64,000 bases of DNA from Elymus sibiricus. Lineage: Eukaryota > Streptophyta > Magnoliopsida > Poales > Poaceae. The stretch lies in NCBI GenBank assembly GCA_039707655.1, contig CM077676.1, positions 238,470,866-238,534,865 of the forward strand, given 5' to 3'. Below are positions 1 to 11,071 of this stretch, one piece after another. The first letter of the stretch is position 1; every line of letters begins with the position of its first letter. The notes below the pieces were generated by a model. It was not told the DNA's origin, ran no database searches, and was given only the letters and a program-made list of their open reading frames with translations. The translations under genes were made by a program, and so were the position numbers.

Positions 1-275
1 TTATGGAAACACCGATCCGAGAGGACAACACCTTTCCTATGAGTCTGCAGCATAGTAACTCGCCATCCTAACAGATAGATGAGTAAGCCAAGTTTCTTAA
101 CCCCGTAGAAAAGAAGAGGGTGACTCAGAATCATAAGGACACAGGATAAGGAGTAAAAAGAGCCTTACGTTCCCTTCCACAATCAATTCCCTTATATAAC
201 TAAAGCAGTTCTAGACTCAACATCGACCAGTTTGGCTTGGTAATCCTACAGGCAGTCAAGCTCTGATACCAACGC
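1..275 (-). other. 5' internal edge of LTR retrotransposon X, cut by window end
   Basis: This stretch lies on the internal side of the X LTR that begins at 276. It holds the primer-binding site at 260-271. The element runs off the left edge of the window, so its coding region and other LTR cannot be seen. I see no coding sequence here. Confidence 0.6.
260..271 (-). other. Primer-binding site of element X (initiator tRNA-Met type)
   Basis: Read on the minus strand this is TGGTATCAGAGC, the standard plant tRNA-iMet primer-binding motif. It sits four bases from the LTR end at 276. That fixes the element's orientation as minus and identifies 276 as the 3' end of its 5' LTR. Confidence 0.85.
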
Positions 276-3200
276 TGTCAGGACCCCGATCCAAAGTCAC
301 ACTGGTCTAGGATGTAACACATCATATCACTTTGCGGCCTCACGCACGGTAACCCACGGCTACCGCCTTTACCTGGGCCGGGACCGTTTGCGTCTTTTGG
401 CTCACGTATATGATTGTGTCGCTAGCATCCATATGACAGAGAACCCGGGCCGACATGACTAGTCATAAACCAAGGTGGCACAAACTTACAGGGACAGGCA
501 TATATGACCCAGCAATGCACGTGTCGGTCACCAGCATGTGCAACCGAGTCGTAGCAAGCTACAAGAACTCCAGTAAAACACCGCGTGACATTTCCCCGAG
601 GGGACAGACACGGGAGCAAGGAAGGACACATGCCGGTCAATCTATGTGTTCCGGGTGGAAGCACTAGGAGGCATTTCCCCATAAGAAAGGCTACCAAGAA
701 TAAACAACTAGGTGTCGGATCCCACACATACCGGTGCATTTTAAACATACACACAATATGCACGATATGTGTAAATACAACATGGCATCACAACATAACT
801 CTATGACTCAAAGTATTCATTTAAAAGGGCTCTGAGGAGCCTTACATAGCATGATATTACAAACATGGGTATCATGACCCAACATTCAAGTCATACAAGC
901 AACAAGCGGAAGCATAACCTGTCTGAGTACAGACAGCTAAAAGAAAGAAGGCTGGAAAGCCTGTCTATCTACATGACCCTCCAGAGGAGCCAGACCCCTG
1001 TCTGGGATTCCCAAGCTAATCGGTCAACATCGAACTTGTCATTGAAAACACTAGTGAGACTAACGTCTCCTCTGCACAAACATAAATTAAGCAACCGTGA
1101 GTACGAAGGTACTCAGCAAGGCTTACATCAGAACTAACTACATATGCATCAGTATCAACAAAGGGGTTGTGGAGTTTAACTGCAACAAGCCAGCTTTGAC
1201 TCAGTGGCTATCCTGAACTACGACTACCGGTAACTTCTTTGAGGTGAGAAAGCGCACACGAGTCCACATATTCACCATATCAATACACCACTATGGATCT
1301 GCTCCCGTCTCCCTACGAGAAGGCCATCCATAGCACTCACGCTTATCTTGCGCATTTTAGAGTATCCATTTCAACTTGTCTATGAACAATGTAAGCTTTC
1401 CAAGTAGTCCATATCCGCGGACGCGACTATTCGAATAGATCATAATACCCTGCAGGGGTGTACTTCTTCACACACGCTTTTCCCACTTACCGCCATGTAC
1501 ACATCATGTATCTTGGCAACCTTCAAACGGAATCCTGGCGAGGGTGTCGGCCACGACTTGACTAACCACGCAAGACTCTAGTCCAGGTTTATCGCCTATT
1601 TGAGTTCCATCCGCTAGGAAGTCCGGCCGAAGTTTCCAGTACGGCCCCAAACGATGAGTGCAGGGTTCCCAAGAGCACCATTTGGGTGTCACTTGGTACA
1701 CCGTGCCTCGTGTCTCTATCGCATCATAGCCCACCCCTAGGGTCAGCGCTACACACGTCCCCCAACACATATCCTACAAACACCAGAAACTAGTTGCAAC
1801 TCCTCGACAAAGATCAAGGCGGTTAATAAGTCGAGAGAGCTTGGAGCGCCCGGAGCCCAATGTGTGGTAGTAACTGTCTTGGATCACAAACACAGAACTC
1901 AGTTCCTGAGGACGGTCCCAATGAGACAACCCACCATGTACTACTACATGGCCTCTCATCGCTACCTTTACCAAATTCCGTTCACACACTTAGCTCTCAC
2001 ACAGTAGGACATGTTCACCACCACTCCAATCCATCCCAGATGAATCAAACCTGACACAACTCTAAGCATAGCAGGCATAACAAGCAAGCATGAATGAGTT
2101 GGCACATCATGGCTCAAACAAATCCTACTCATGCTAGTGGGTTTCAACTATTTACTTTGGCAAAGACAGGTCATGCAGAGGAATGGGTTCAACTACCGCA
2201 ACAAGTAACAGTTGAATCGTTGTTGTCCTAATGCAGTAAAAGAGAGCAAGAGTGAGAGAGTGGGGTTGTATCGGAATGCTCAATGGGGGTTTGCTTGCCT
2301 AGCACTTCTGAAGATAGTATAACTCTTCGTCAGTGTCAACGATCACATCGTCGGAATCGTCTGCTACCGATAGGGGACAAACACGGGCAACAGAGAATGA
2401 ACACAATCAATGCAATGCAACAATATGATGCATGATCATTACATGGCAACATGCTGTGATTTGGGCTAATGCAACTAGCAACGATTTAAATGAGGTTGGT
2501 TTGAACCCAGGGTTCAAACTCCATATAAGACATTTCAAATGCCATTTATTCAAATTGTCATATACAGCAGCTTTAAGTTGTTCAAACATGCATGAAAATG
2601 CCATAAACAGATTCTTCATATTTTTCTGATAATTTTTCATATATAAATTATTTCATTCTGAGCTACGGTTGATTTTCTGAGATTTTTCTAAGTTTAAACA
2701 ATTTTCTGGAATTTATAAATCATTTCTGAAATATAAAAACGCCAGAAAAGCATTATGACATCAGCATGACGTCAACCTAGCGTCAGCAGGTCAACTGGGC
2801 CGTTCCGGGTCAAACTTGACCAGCGGGACCCACTGGTCAGTGACTGGGCTTGTTAACAGGGTTAATTAGCATTAGGTTAACCCTAACTAAAAAGTCAGTG
2901 GGGCCTGGGCCCACATGTCAGCATCACTGGAGTTAACTAGTACGGTGATTAGCCCTAAGCTAATCACCTGGCCACTTGGGCCCACCTGTCATAGACTCAG
3001 GGGAGTCAAACCCCTGGTCAAACGGGGTCAACCCCACCGGTCAGACTCGCCGGCGTTTAGCCGCCGGCGAGGCCAAACGCGGCAGCGAGCTTCGGAAATC
3101 GCCGTCCGGCGATGGTTTGTCGCGTGGAGACCACCTACGAGTAGCTGGTGCACGTGCGCGTCGAGTGGTGCCATTAGTTTCGCCGGGGACGGCCTAAAAT

Positions 3201-4400
3201 GACGGCGGTGACCTCGGGTGCGGCGGCCGGAATTCTTTCAGGTGCGGGCGTGGGGCTGCAGTGCGTTAGCAAGCAAACTGAGCATCTCAGGAGAACCAGG
3301 GGGTCTCCAGGAGCAGACTCGACGCACGGGAGCGAGCAAAAGAGCACGACACCGAGGACTACGACGACCATGGTGGACGGCGGCCTCGGAGCTCATGGGG
3401 ATGGCGGCTACGGCATGGGAACAGCGGCGAAAAGAGAGGCGAAAAGAAGGCAGGCTCACGGCGAAGCTTCCGGGACGGTCGGCTTGTTCGGGAAGGCGCA
3501 GGTGGCCGCGAATCGACGGTGGCGACCACCGAACAGGGGCAGCGGGGAGGACGGCGATGGCGAGGCTGCAGGGCCTCCGGGCTTGCGAGCGTCAGCTGGT
3601 CGACGTGCGGCGACAAGGCGGTTCTTTTGGGCCTGACGGCGAGGCAAAACGGTGGTGGTGGCTGTGGCAACGACGGAGACGCGCTCCGGTCGCTCTCGGG
3701 CATGCGAGCGACAGGGAGCCAGAGGAAAGGAGAGCGAGAGCTAGGTGAGGGAAAAGAACAGAGGAGGCCTAGACGGTCCAGTGCGAGCGGATTAGGACGA
3801 GGGGAAGCAGGAGGTGGCGTGGGCACGTGGCCGCGGCCGGCTGTGCTGCAGGCACACACAGCCGCTCCTACTGGCAGGAGCTTGAAGAAGCTCCTGGCAG
3901 TTGGGCTCTGGTGGGCTGCTACAGAGGTAGCCCAGGTAAGTTTCTCTCTCTGACTTTTCCTATTTTGTTTACTGTTTTTCTATTTTTGCTGTTTGTTTTG
4001 ATTTAGTAGAAATACTAAACCATTTTATAAACTTCTAAAATTTAATATGTGGACTTATGGAACTAGTCGAGAGCCACATACCAACTTTCACAATTATTGG
4101 ACTTATATTTATTTAATAGTAAATATAGACCCAATTCAAATAGCTAGTGAATTAATTCAAAGGCCCAAAATAAATATTTCTGAGATTCCAAAAATACTGG
4201 TTTCAATTTTACCTCTTTCCAATATTTTCAGAGATTAACAGGAACATTTTCTTGGACTTGTTTGAAGAGATTTTTAATGGTTACCATTTTTAAAAAGTTT
4301 TTGAGGCTTTGAAAATTCCCTCAATTCAATTTCACTGAAAATAATAGGATGCATGAATGATTATGCCACTAATTACAAACATTAATCTAGGGTTGTGACA
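276..4400 (-). repeat. Long 5' LTR of element X (about 4.1 kb)
   Basis: The stretch begins TGTCAGGACC next to the primer-binding site and ends GGGTTGTGACA, giving TG...CA termini. On the minus strand it therefore starts TGTCACAACCC and ends GGTCCTGACA. Its first 1.5 kb is repeated in inverted orientation at 17759-20008, which confirms a dispersed family. A GC-rich core (about 3030-3900) and a flanking AT-rich part contain only short chance reading frames, none with a recognisable domain. The internal region would lie to the left, outside the window, so the target-site duplication cannot be tested. The right boundary could instead be about 5413 if the following block is an internal duplication. 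Confidence 0.65.
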
Positions 4401-5413
4401 AGCTCGCAGGAAACGAGTTCGCGGCGGCGGCCGGAGTTCGGGCATCGACCAAATCGACGCCACAGAGCACGGTAGGAGCAGCGGTTGGGTGTTTTGGGCT
4501 CCTGGAGACGCACTGAGCGCGTTGGTATGCTCGGCTGCGAGCGGGAGAGCTCGGGAGCGCGGGGCTTGCCGGCCATGGCGGCGATGCGGTGCGTCCCGCG
4601 TAGCGTGGGTCGACGAGGAGGAAGACGACGACGAGGCAGATCTTCTTGACACGGCGAGGCAACGAGGGAACGGCGGTGGCTGCACCTACGGCGGCTGCGC
4701 GACCATGGAGGCTTCGGCCATGGCGTGGAGAGGCGGGGGGAGAGGGAAAATGAGGGGAGAGAGGTGGATGCGATGCGGACGGCTCTGGGGAGCTATCCCT
4801 GGCGTCACGCTAGTGGGGGAGGAGGCAGGCAAGCTGTTGGTGGTGTGGCGCGCGCGCGTGCATGCGGCAAGCGCGTGCCCGTGTCCTTCAGTCAAGAGGA
4901 GGTCGATGACTGGCACTGACCAGTTGGGCCGGCTGGACCAGGTCAATTTATCTCTCTCTATCTTTTCTATATTTGTTTTCTGTTTTCTATTTTTCTTTTC
5001 TGTTTTGATTTAGTTCTAGCACTAAATCATTTTAGTTACTTCTGAAAATACATTTGGATGCATTATGGACTAATCCAAAGCCCCACATTGATTTTCACAA
5101 TTATTGGAGTTACAAATATATTTATAGGAATTTATAACCCCAATTCAAATACATTATGAGTTAATTCAAAGTTCATAAATGCCATGGAAAAATGTGCATC
5201 ATCTCTGGTTAGGGTTGTCACCTTTTTCCATAAATAAGGAACATTTTTTAAGGGCATTTTGGGTTCATTGAAAATATTTTAAGTTGAACCTACTTGAATT
5301 AATTTGGTGCTAGGGTTTGAGCATCCCCATTTCAACTTCCATTTGAATTTAAACATGATGCATGTATTATTCTAAATGCAACTAATTACACTCAATATTC
5401 TAGGGCTGTGTCA
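4401..5413 (-). repeat. Second partial copy of the X LTR terminus
   Basis: This block repeats the pattern of about 3200-4400: GC-rich start, then a T-rich stretch, a segment with AATTATTGGA, and a final TCTAGGG followed by TGTG. The copies are clearly related but well diverged. It is either an older X LTR into which the first inserted, or a tandem duplication inside one LTR. The last five bases TGTCA (5409-5413) may belong to the next LTR instead. Confidence 0.55.
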
Positions 5414-6251
5414 ACGACAATCTACGGGATCGGCGTGGTCCCTTTGGGGTTCAGCTGTGGGAATCACAGAACGCAAAGAGCAGATCCAGCATCAAGCACA
5501 CAAGGATTTACCCAGGTTCGGGCCGCCATGAGGCGTAAAACCCAATTCCTGCTTTTAGTGGATTATGGTGGTGAAATACCCAAGTTACAAGAGTGCGCAA
5601 CCTTGCCGGCAAGAAGCTCGGATGTGCAACTACTTAGTGCAATTGGGCAGGGTGTCGACCTTGTAATGGTTGCCATGGGCCTCCTTTTATAGATGGAAGG
5701 GGCTACCATAGTGGCAAAACCGTAATTACATAGTGAAGTGATAGCAACAGTGCTATCATACCTAATACAGATGGATTAGGACAAAAGCAATAAATGCTCA
5801 GTTAGGTGTCACGCTGAGGAACAATGCCAACAAGGGAACCTGCACCGCTGGCCCAGCTACCTCCTATTCTATCGACACACCACTTAGACGGGTGTCCATA
5901 AAGTTGTATCTTCAGCGCCAGGCCGCCACGTGCCCCGACAAGCTCTACCAACCTGCCTGCCCTCTCGACACCTGTCGGCAAGTCTCTGACGACTACCACG
6001 GTGGAGCGGTGTGATGACGCTTGCCGGTCTTGAGGTCTTCGACCCAATGCTTGCCGGCAACTTGAACCTTGTTCTTCAGTACTTCTTTAGTACTTCTCGA
6101 TGACCTGTCTGGAGGTCTTCTTCATGGTTTTGATTACCAAGTCTTGAGTGTTGTTGAAATGCTATCCTCCGACAAGCCCTTGCCGTCGGGAAGGCTACAA
6201 CCAGTCTGTGCATCGTCAGGGTATGAACACCCATGTTCAATACACCGACAT
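5409..6251 (-). repeat. 3' LTR of a Tat-type Gypsy element (type B LTR)
   Basis: It begins TGTCAACGACAATC and ends CACCGACA, so it has TG...CA termini. It shares architecture with the 5' LTR at 12871-13652: an ACCCAGGTTCGGG block near the same relative position, a TTATA box-like core, and similar terminal pentanucleotides. The sequences otherwise differ too much to be an LTR pair from one insertion. On the minus strand the adjoining internal sequence ends with a purine-rich CCCGGGGGTTCA, a plausible polypurine tract. Boundaries are by eye. Confidence 0.5.
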
Positions 6252-6386
6252 GAACCCCCGGGCCTGGGCCACACACGCGTACGAGGCGCTGTTGGGCTAG
6301 GCCCAAACCAATGCGCATACACACGTGGCAGAGGTTATCTGTTGTGATGATTACGTTTACTGCATGCCCATGATGGTGCAGTAAAT
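6252..6386 (-). other. Short internal remnant next to the type B LTR
   Basis: This stretch contains the putative polypurine tract on the minus strand (6252-6270). It ends in sequence around 6381-6403 that resembles the region just upstream of the right-hand antisense gene (about 43400-43440). It therefore seems to be the promoter-proximal flank of the same kind of antisense gene, joined to the C-terminal part that follows. No complete gene is present. Confidence 0.35.
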
Positions 6387-6968
6387 GCGAACGTGGGAGA
6401 GGTGGAGATCGGGGTCGCCACCGAGGCCCGGCTGCGGGCGGTGGGGCACGGCATGAGCCGGCTCCGAGATGCCAGCCTGGCGGTGGTGGGCGCGCTGTGG
6501 CCGAACACGGTGCAGCCCTAGACCGTTAGCCGGCTGGCACGGTGGCTCGAGGCCGGCTCGGCGCGGCTCGACGCCTAGAGGGCCTCCGCGGCCCGAGCCG
6601 GCGCGGAGATGGCGCTGTCCTTCGTGCTGTCCTGGTACCTGAGCGTCAACCTGGACCGGCTGGCCGCTCGGTGGGCCGGGGCAGAGGACGACCTGGCGCA
6701 GCGGGCGACTCTGATCGCCGTGTGGGCCAGCGACATCGCGTCGTTCACCCCGCATGATGAGTTCGTTCTGGAGAGGGCGGCAGATGACACGGCACTCCCT
6801 GCGGACGAGTTCGGCCTGGCCTTCGAGGACCCGGAGGGCAGCGCAGGCGAGACGGACGATGAGGGGACCGACTCCAGCGCCGGGGCCTACACCGATGCCG
6901 CCAGAGAGGAGGACACCGGCGCCACGGGGGAGCCGGTGCAGCCCGGGGCTGACGCGCCCGTAGCTTAG
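6387..6968 (+). pseudogene. Vestigial antisense ORF of the Tat element (C-terminal part)
   Basis: One frame runs from 6387 to the stop at 6966-6968 with two internal TAG codons (6519-6521 and 6582-6584). The longest open part starts at the ATG at 6609 (119 codons). The element's gag-pol is on the minus strand, so this frame is antisense and lies between integrase and the 3' LTR, where Tat-lineage elements are known to carry additional ORFs. The product is Ala/Arg-rich with a segment SFVLSWYLSVNLDRL and an acidic tail. It has the layout of the C-terminal ends of the two larger genes at 20213-24031 and 43168-39202, but sequence similarity is weak. The N-terminal domain is missing. Function unknown. 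Confidence 0.5.
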
Positions 6969-7047
6969 GGCCTTTATCTTTCCTACTTTTTGCTTTTGAA
7001 CTTTGAACTTTTGTTAGTTGGCAAGTCCACCCACTAGGGGTGTAGAT

Positions 7048-8142
7048 TCATGTAATGAACTTCTGGCCATGGGCCTTTTGCTGTATATATGCATGGAACG
7101 CGAGGGGCTTGATCTTTTTGCTGTGGTAGTGGCACAGGTTCTGCTGGTATATGGCCGACCGGCTGAGGGCCAGCAGGCGCTCTTCCTCGAGGAGGTCGAC
7201 GCCGTCTTCACGTGCGGCCTTTGCTTTCGCCTCCGTGTACAGGGTAACCCGAGGCGAGTCGAACTCGAGGTCCGTGGGGATGACCGCGTCGGCCCCGTAG
7301 ACGATGAAGAAGAGAGTGAAGCCTATGGACCGGTTGGGCGTGGTCCAGAGACTCCACAAGACAGCCGACAACTCGTCGATCCAGCTGTCGGGTGAACGCA
7401 CGAGCGGCTCGACGAGCTGGGGCCTGATGCCAGCTAGGATGAGGCCGTTCGCCCGCTCCGCCTGGCCGTTCGACTGGGGTGCGCGACAGAGGCCAGGTCG
7501 AGCCGGATGCAGGAGACGAAGCAGTAACGAGCCAGCGCGCCCTTGGCGAAGTTGGTGCCGCTGTCGGTGATGATGCTCTTGGGGACGCCTTAGTAGACAG
7601 CGATGTCTTTGATGAACTTGACGGCTGTGGGACCATCGAGCTTCTTGATCAGCCTCGCCTCGATCCACTTGATGAACTTGTCGACGGCCACCAACAGGTG
7701 CGTCATGCCACCTCGAGCGGTCTTGAAAGGTCCCACCATGTCGAGGCCCCAGACGGCAAAGGGCCACGTGATGGGGATGGTCTGGAGAGCCGAAGCCGGC
7801 TGGTGGCTTCGGGAGCTGAAGTGCTGGCAACCCTTGCACTTGAGGACCAACTGCTCTACGTCCTTCGGAGCAGTCGGCCAGTAGAAACCGTGGCGGAAGG
7901 CTTTGGCCACGAGGGACCGGGAGGCGGCGTGATGCCTGCACTCGCCCTGGTGGATGTCGCGTAGGATCTCGAGCCCCTTGGCCGTCTCGACGCAGCGCTG
8001 AAATACACTGGTTGTGTTGCGCTTGACGAGCTCGTTGTTGATGATGTTGTAGGCAGAGGCCCGGCGCTGCACCTGCCGGGCCTCGACCGCGTCGATGGAG
8101 AGTTCGCCACTCACCAAGAAGGTGAGGATCGGCTGTGCCCAT
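7048..8142 (-). pseudogene. Integrase region of the minus-strand Tat element
   Basis: Translation in two frames gives an integrase. The zinc-binding HHCC part includes CKGCQHF (about 7815-7840). The catalytic core includes GLDMVGPF, IITDSGTNF and GQAERANG, supplying the expected D, D and E. The C-terminal part has WSLWTTPNRSIGFTLFFIVYGAD-like sequence ending near 7048. A stop after KFIKDIAVY (about 7590) and a frame change near 7480-7560 break it. The integrase would insert the cDNA copy into the genome, but this copy cannot be translated as one protein. No chromodomain follows. Confidence 0.85.
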
Positions 8143-8149
8143 GACGGTG

Positions 8150-8420
8150 CCTCCACCACCGTGAGGACGGCAGCTTGCATAGGGCCGGCTGGGTCGGGAG
8201 GTGGCGGGCCGGAGCCGGCAGCCCCCGGAACTGAGGCGGCAGTCCCCGAGCCAGAGCCAGCAGCCCCTGGGGCTGAGGGGGCAGTCCCCGAGCCGGAGCC
8301 GGCAGTCCCCGGGTCTGGGTCAGAGCCGGCAGCCCCCGGGACCGGAGCGGCAGTCCCCGAGCCAGAGCCAGCTGCCCCCGAGACTGGGACGGGAGCTATT
8401 GGGTCGGCTGGGATGAAGAT
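8150..8420 (-). repeat. Gly/Ala/Pro-rich repeat expansion between RNase H and integrase
   Basis: Imperfect repeats of roughly 45-50 bases encode runs such as GSGSGTAAPVPGAAGS on the minus strand. The repeat lies in frame between the RNase H end (LAKIGSTRQA) and the start of the integrase zinc finger, so it would lengthen a flexible linker. No domain is recognised. The repeat units are GC-rich and could have grown by slippage. Confidence 0.7.
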
Positions 8421-8489
8421 GGACTCCGAGTTGGGAGACGGCTTGATGGAGGGTTTGCGCAGGTGCTCGAGGGAGACGCCGGCTAGGAT

Positions 8490-8771
8490 GGCCTGCCGGG
8501 TGGAGCCAATCTTGGCTAGCGTGTCGGCCGCCTCGTTGTCGGCTCGAGGGACGTGAAGGAATTCGCAGCCATCGAAGCCACCGGTCATCTGCTGGACTAG
8601 GAAGCGGTAGCTGGCCATGTTGGCGTCATTGGCGTCCCACTCACCAGAAACCTGCTGCACCACCAGGTTGGAGTCGCCGTAGCAGAGGATGCGTCGGATG
8701 CCGATGTCCTTGGCCAGCCAGAGGCCATGGACAAGGGCTTCGTACTTGGCGACATTGTTGGAGGCGGGCAA
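8490..8771 (-). pseudogene. RNase H domain of the minus-strand Tat element
   Basis: The frame beginning MPASNNVAKYEALVHGL contains the RNase H signatures NNVAKYEAL (catalytic Glu), CYGDSNLVV (catalytic Asp) and VPRADNEAAD (terminal Asp). The first Asp-containing strand expected upstream is not found. The sequence between this and the RT tail near 8775 jumps directly from about ELRALDPL, so several hundred bases of the RT-RNase H connection appear deleted. The same frame continues into the linker repeat and integrase until about 7590. Confidence 0.8.
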
Positions 8772-8774
8772 AGT

Positions 8775-9880
8775 GGATCTAGAGCGCGTAGCTCTACCAC
8801 CAGCACCACGCTGACCACGTGGGTGGTCGCCGCGATGTACATCAGCAGGGGCTCCTTCTCAGCCGGCGCAGCCAAGACGGGTGCGGTGGAGAGCATGCGC
8901 TTGAGGTCGCAGAAGGCTTCATCCGCCTTGTCGGTCCACTCGAACGCCGTCGTCTTCTTCATCAGCTAATACAGGGGCAGGGCCCTCTCCCCCAGTCGGC
9001 TGACGAACTGGCTGAGAGAGGCCTAGCAGCTGGTGAACTTCTGGACATCGCGCAGCTGAGCCGGCTTGCGCATGCGCTCGATCGCCTTGATCTTCTCTGG
9101 GTTTGCCTCGATGCCGCGCTCCGAGACGAGGAAGCCAAGGAGTTGGCCAGCCGGCACACCGAAGACGCACTTCTCTGGGTCGAGCTTGATCTGGAACCAG
9201 CGTAGGTTGGCGAATGTCTCCTTGAGGTCCTCCAGGAGGGTGAGGTGCTGCTTGGTCTTCACCACGATGTCGTCGACGTAGACGTGCACATTCCTGCCAA
9301 TCTGTGGCAGGAGGCACTTTTGCATGCAGCGCTGGAAGGTGGCGACAGCATTCTTCAAGCCGAACGACATGGTGATGTAGCAATACACCCCGAAGGGCGT
9401 GATGAAGGACGTCTTGAGGGCGTCGGTCGGGTCCAGCTTGATCTGGAGGTAGCCGGAGTAGGCGTCCAGGAAGGATAGGAGCTCGCAGCCGGCGATGGAG
9501 TCGATGACTTGGTCGATCTGGGGTAGAGCAAACAGGTCCTTGGCGCATGCCTTGTTCAGGCTCGTGTAGTCGATACACATGCGCCAAGTACCGTTCTTCT
9601 TCAGGACGAGGACTGGGTTGGCCAGCCACTCGGGGTGGAACACTTCCATGATGGAGCCACTTCCATGATGGAGCCGGCTGCGAGCAGCCGGGCGATCTCC
9701 TCATCAATGGTTCTTTGCTTCTCCTCGGAGAAGTGGCATAGCGGCTGCCGGACCAGCTTGGCATCTGGCCGGACATGGAGTTTGTGCTCGGCGAACTTCC
9801 TCGGAACACCCGACATGTCTTTGGGGGACCATGCGAAGATATCCCAATTCTCATGGAGGAAGTCGACGAGCTCGCCTTCC
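8775..9880 (-). pseudogene. Reverse transcriptase of the minus-strand Tat element
   Basis: The largest open piece (9649-9023) carries the Gypsy RT core: NGTWRMCIDYTSLNKAC, LLSFLDAYSGYLQI, MSFGLKNAVATFQR, the active-site YVDD (9269-9280) and LGFLVSERGIEANPEKI. N-terminal RT sequence (LPC-like leader, KFAEHKLHV) is in another frame at about 9816-9660. A 17-bp tandem duplication at 9641-9674 separates the two frames. Stops also occur near 9022 and 8967. The catalytic box is intact, but the protein cannot be made. Confidence 0.88.
9641..9674. repeat. 17-bp tandem duplication within RT
   Basis: CACTTCCATGATGGAGC occurs twice back to back (9641-9657 and 9658-9674). Seventeen extra bases shift the reading frame and explain why the RT N-terminus and core are in different frames. 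Confidence 0.95.
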
Positions 9881-10641
9881 TATTTGCTGTCGAGGCCAGA
9901 GCCCACGACAACGTACTGGTCGGAGTCGGGGTTGGCCGGGTCGAGCGAAACCTTCTTCGTGCCCTCGGCCGGCTTGAAGGACGCCTCGTTGGCCGGCTGC
10001 TTGAGCGGAGCCGGCATGGCCGACTGCTCGTTAGCCAGCGCCACAAGACGGTCGAGCTGGCGCCTCTCCTCGGCGATGACCAGTGACTCGGCCAGCTTGG
10101 AGCCGGCTTGGGCGCACTCCAGGGGCTTCTTGTAGTCGCCGGTGATGGCGATGATGCCCTTGGGGCCCGGCAGCTTCATCTTCAGGTAGGCGTAGTGGGG
10201 GACCGCCATGAACTTGGCTAGGGCGGGCCGGCCCAAAAGCGCGTGGTAGGGGCTGGCCAGGTTGACCACCTCGAACTAGATCGGCTCGTGGTGGAAGTGG
10301 ACGCTGGTGCCGAACAGCACATCCAGCCGAACCTTGCCGATCGGGGAGCAAGAGGCACCCGGCATGATGCCGTGGAACACCGTCCGGGTGGGCTGTAGCT
10401 GGCTCTTCTCGATGCCGAGCTTGATCATGGTGTCGCGGTAGAGGATGTTGATGCTGCTGCCACTGTAGACCAGTACCCACGAAAAGCGGCAGGTGCGCTT
10501 CTCAGCGATGAAGGTGGGGTCGAGAACGAGAGCGTAGCCACCCGGCGTGGGCATCATGGCCGGGTGGTCCTCCCGGGTCCAACTGATGGGACGGTCGGAC
10601 CAGTGCATGAACTGGGGAACCGAGGGGACGACGACGTTCAC
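9880..10641 (-). pseudogene. Protease region of the minus-strand Tat element
   Basis: The retropepsin-like stretch reads WVLVYSGSSINILYRDTMIKLGI, then after a TAG (about 10276) LLGRPALAKFMAVPHYAYLKMKLPGPKG. The usual catalytic DG of this motif is YS here: the Tyr codon is at 10465-10467. A retropepsin-like protease processes the Gag-Pol polyprotein, and this one would be inactive. It is followed by a charged linker into RT with another TAG near 9879. Confidence 0.8.
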
Positions 10642-11040
10642 CTCGTGTTGGTACTTACGCTTGTTGTGCTTGTCGTCGCCCTCGCTGGTGAAGACGATGT
10701 AGGCCGCATCCTAGCGAGGGAAGGCGTTGTTGGTGAGGGCGCCGGCTGCCAGAGGGGCAGGGGAGGCGGCGGAAATGCCGGGCCGGGAGGCGGAGGCGGG
10801 AGGTCGCCCCGCATCAGGCGCTGGATGATGCTGCAGTTCCGGAGCATGTGCGTTGACGGCTTCGTGCCACTGTGGTGCTTGCAGGGGGCGTCGAGCATCT
10901 ACTCGAAGGTGAGCTTGGGCTGCCAGGCGACCTTGCCGGTACGCTGGCGCCGGTTGCTGCCCTGCTTGGCCGGTTGCTCTTCCTCCACAGCGGCGACTTG
11001 CTGGTTGTCGTAGCGGGGGGCCGGCTGCTCGCCCTTCCGC

Positions 11041-11071
<31 letters not shown>

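Noticed and set aside
3199..3953. Long GC-rich open frames on both strands
   Set aside because: They lie inside the X LTR, overlap in up to four frames, and show no domain or codon pattern. GC-rich sequence lacks stops by chance.
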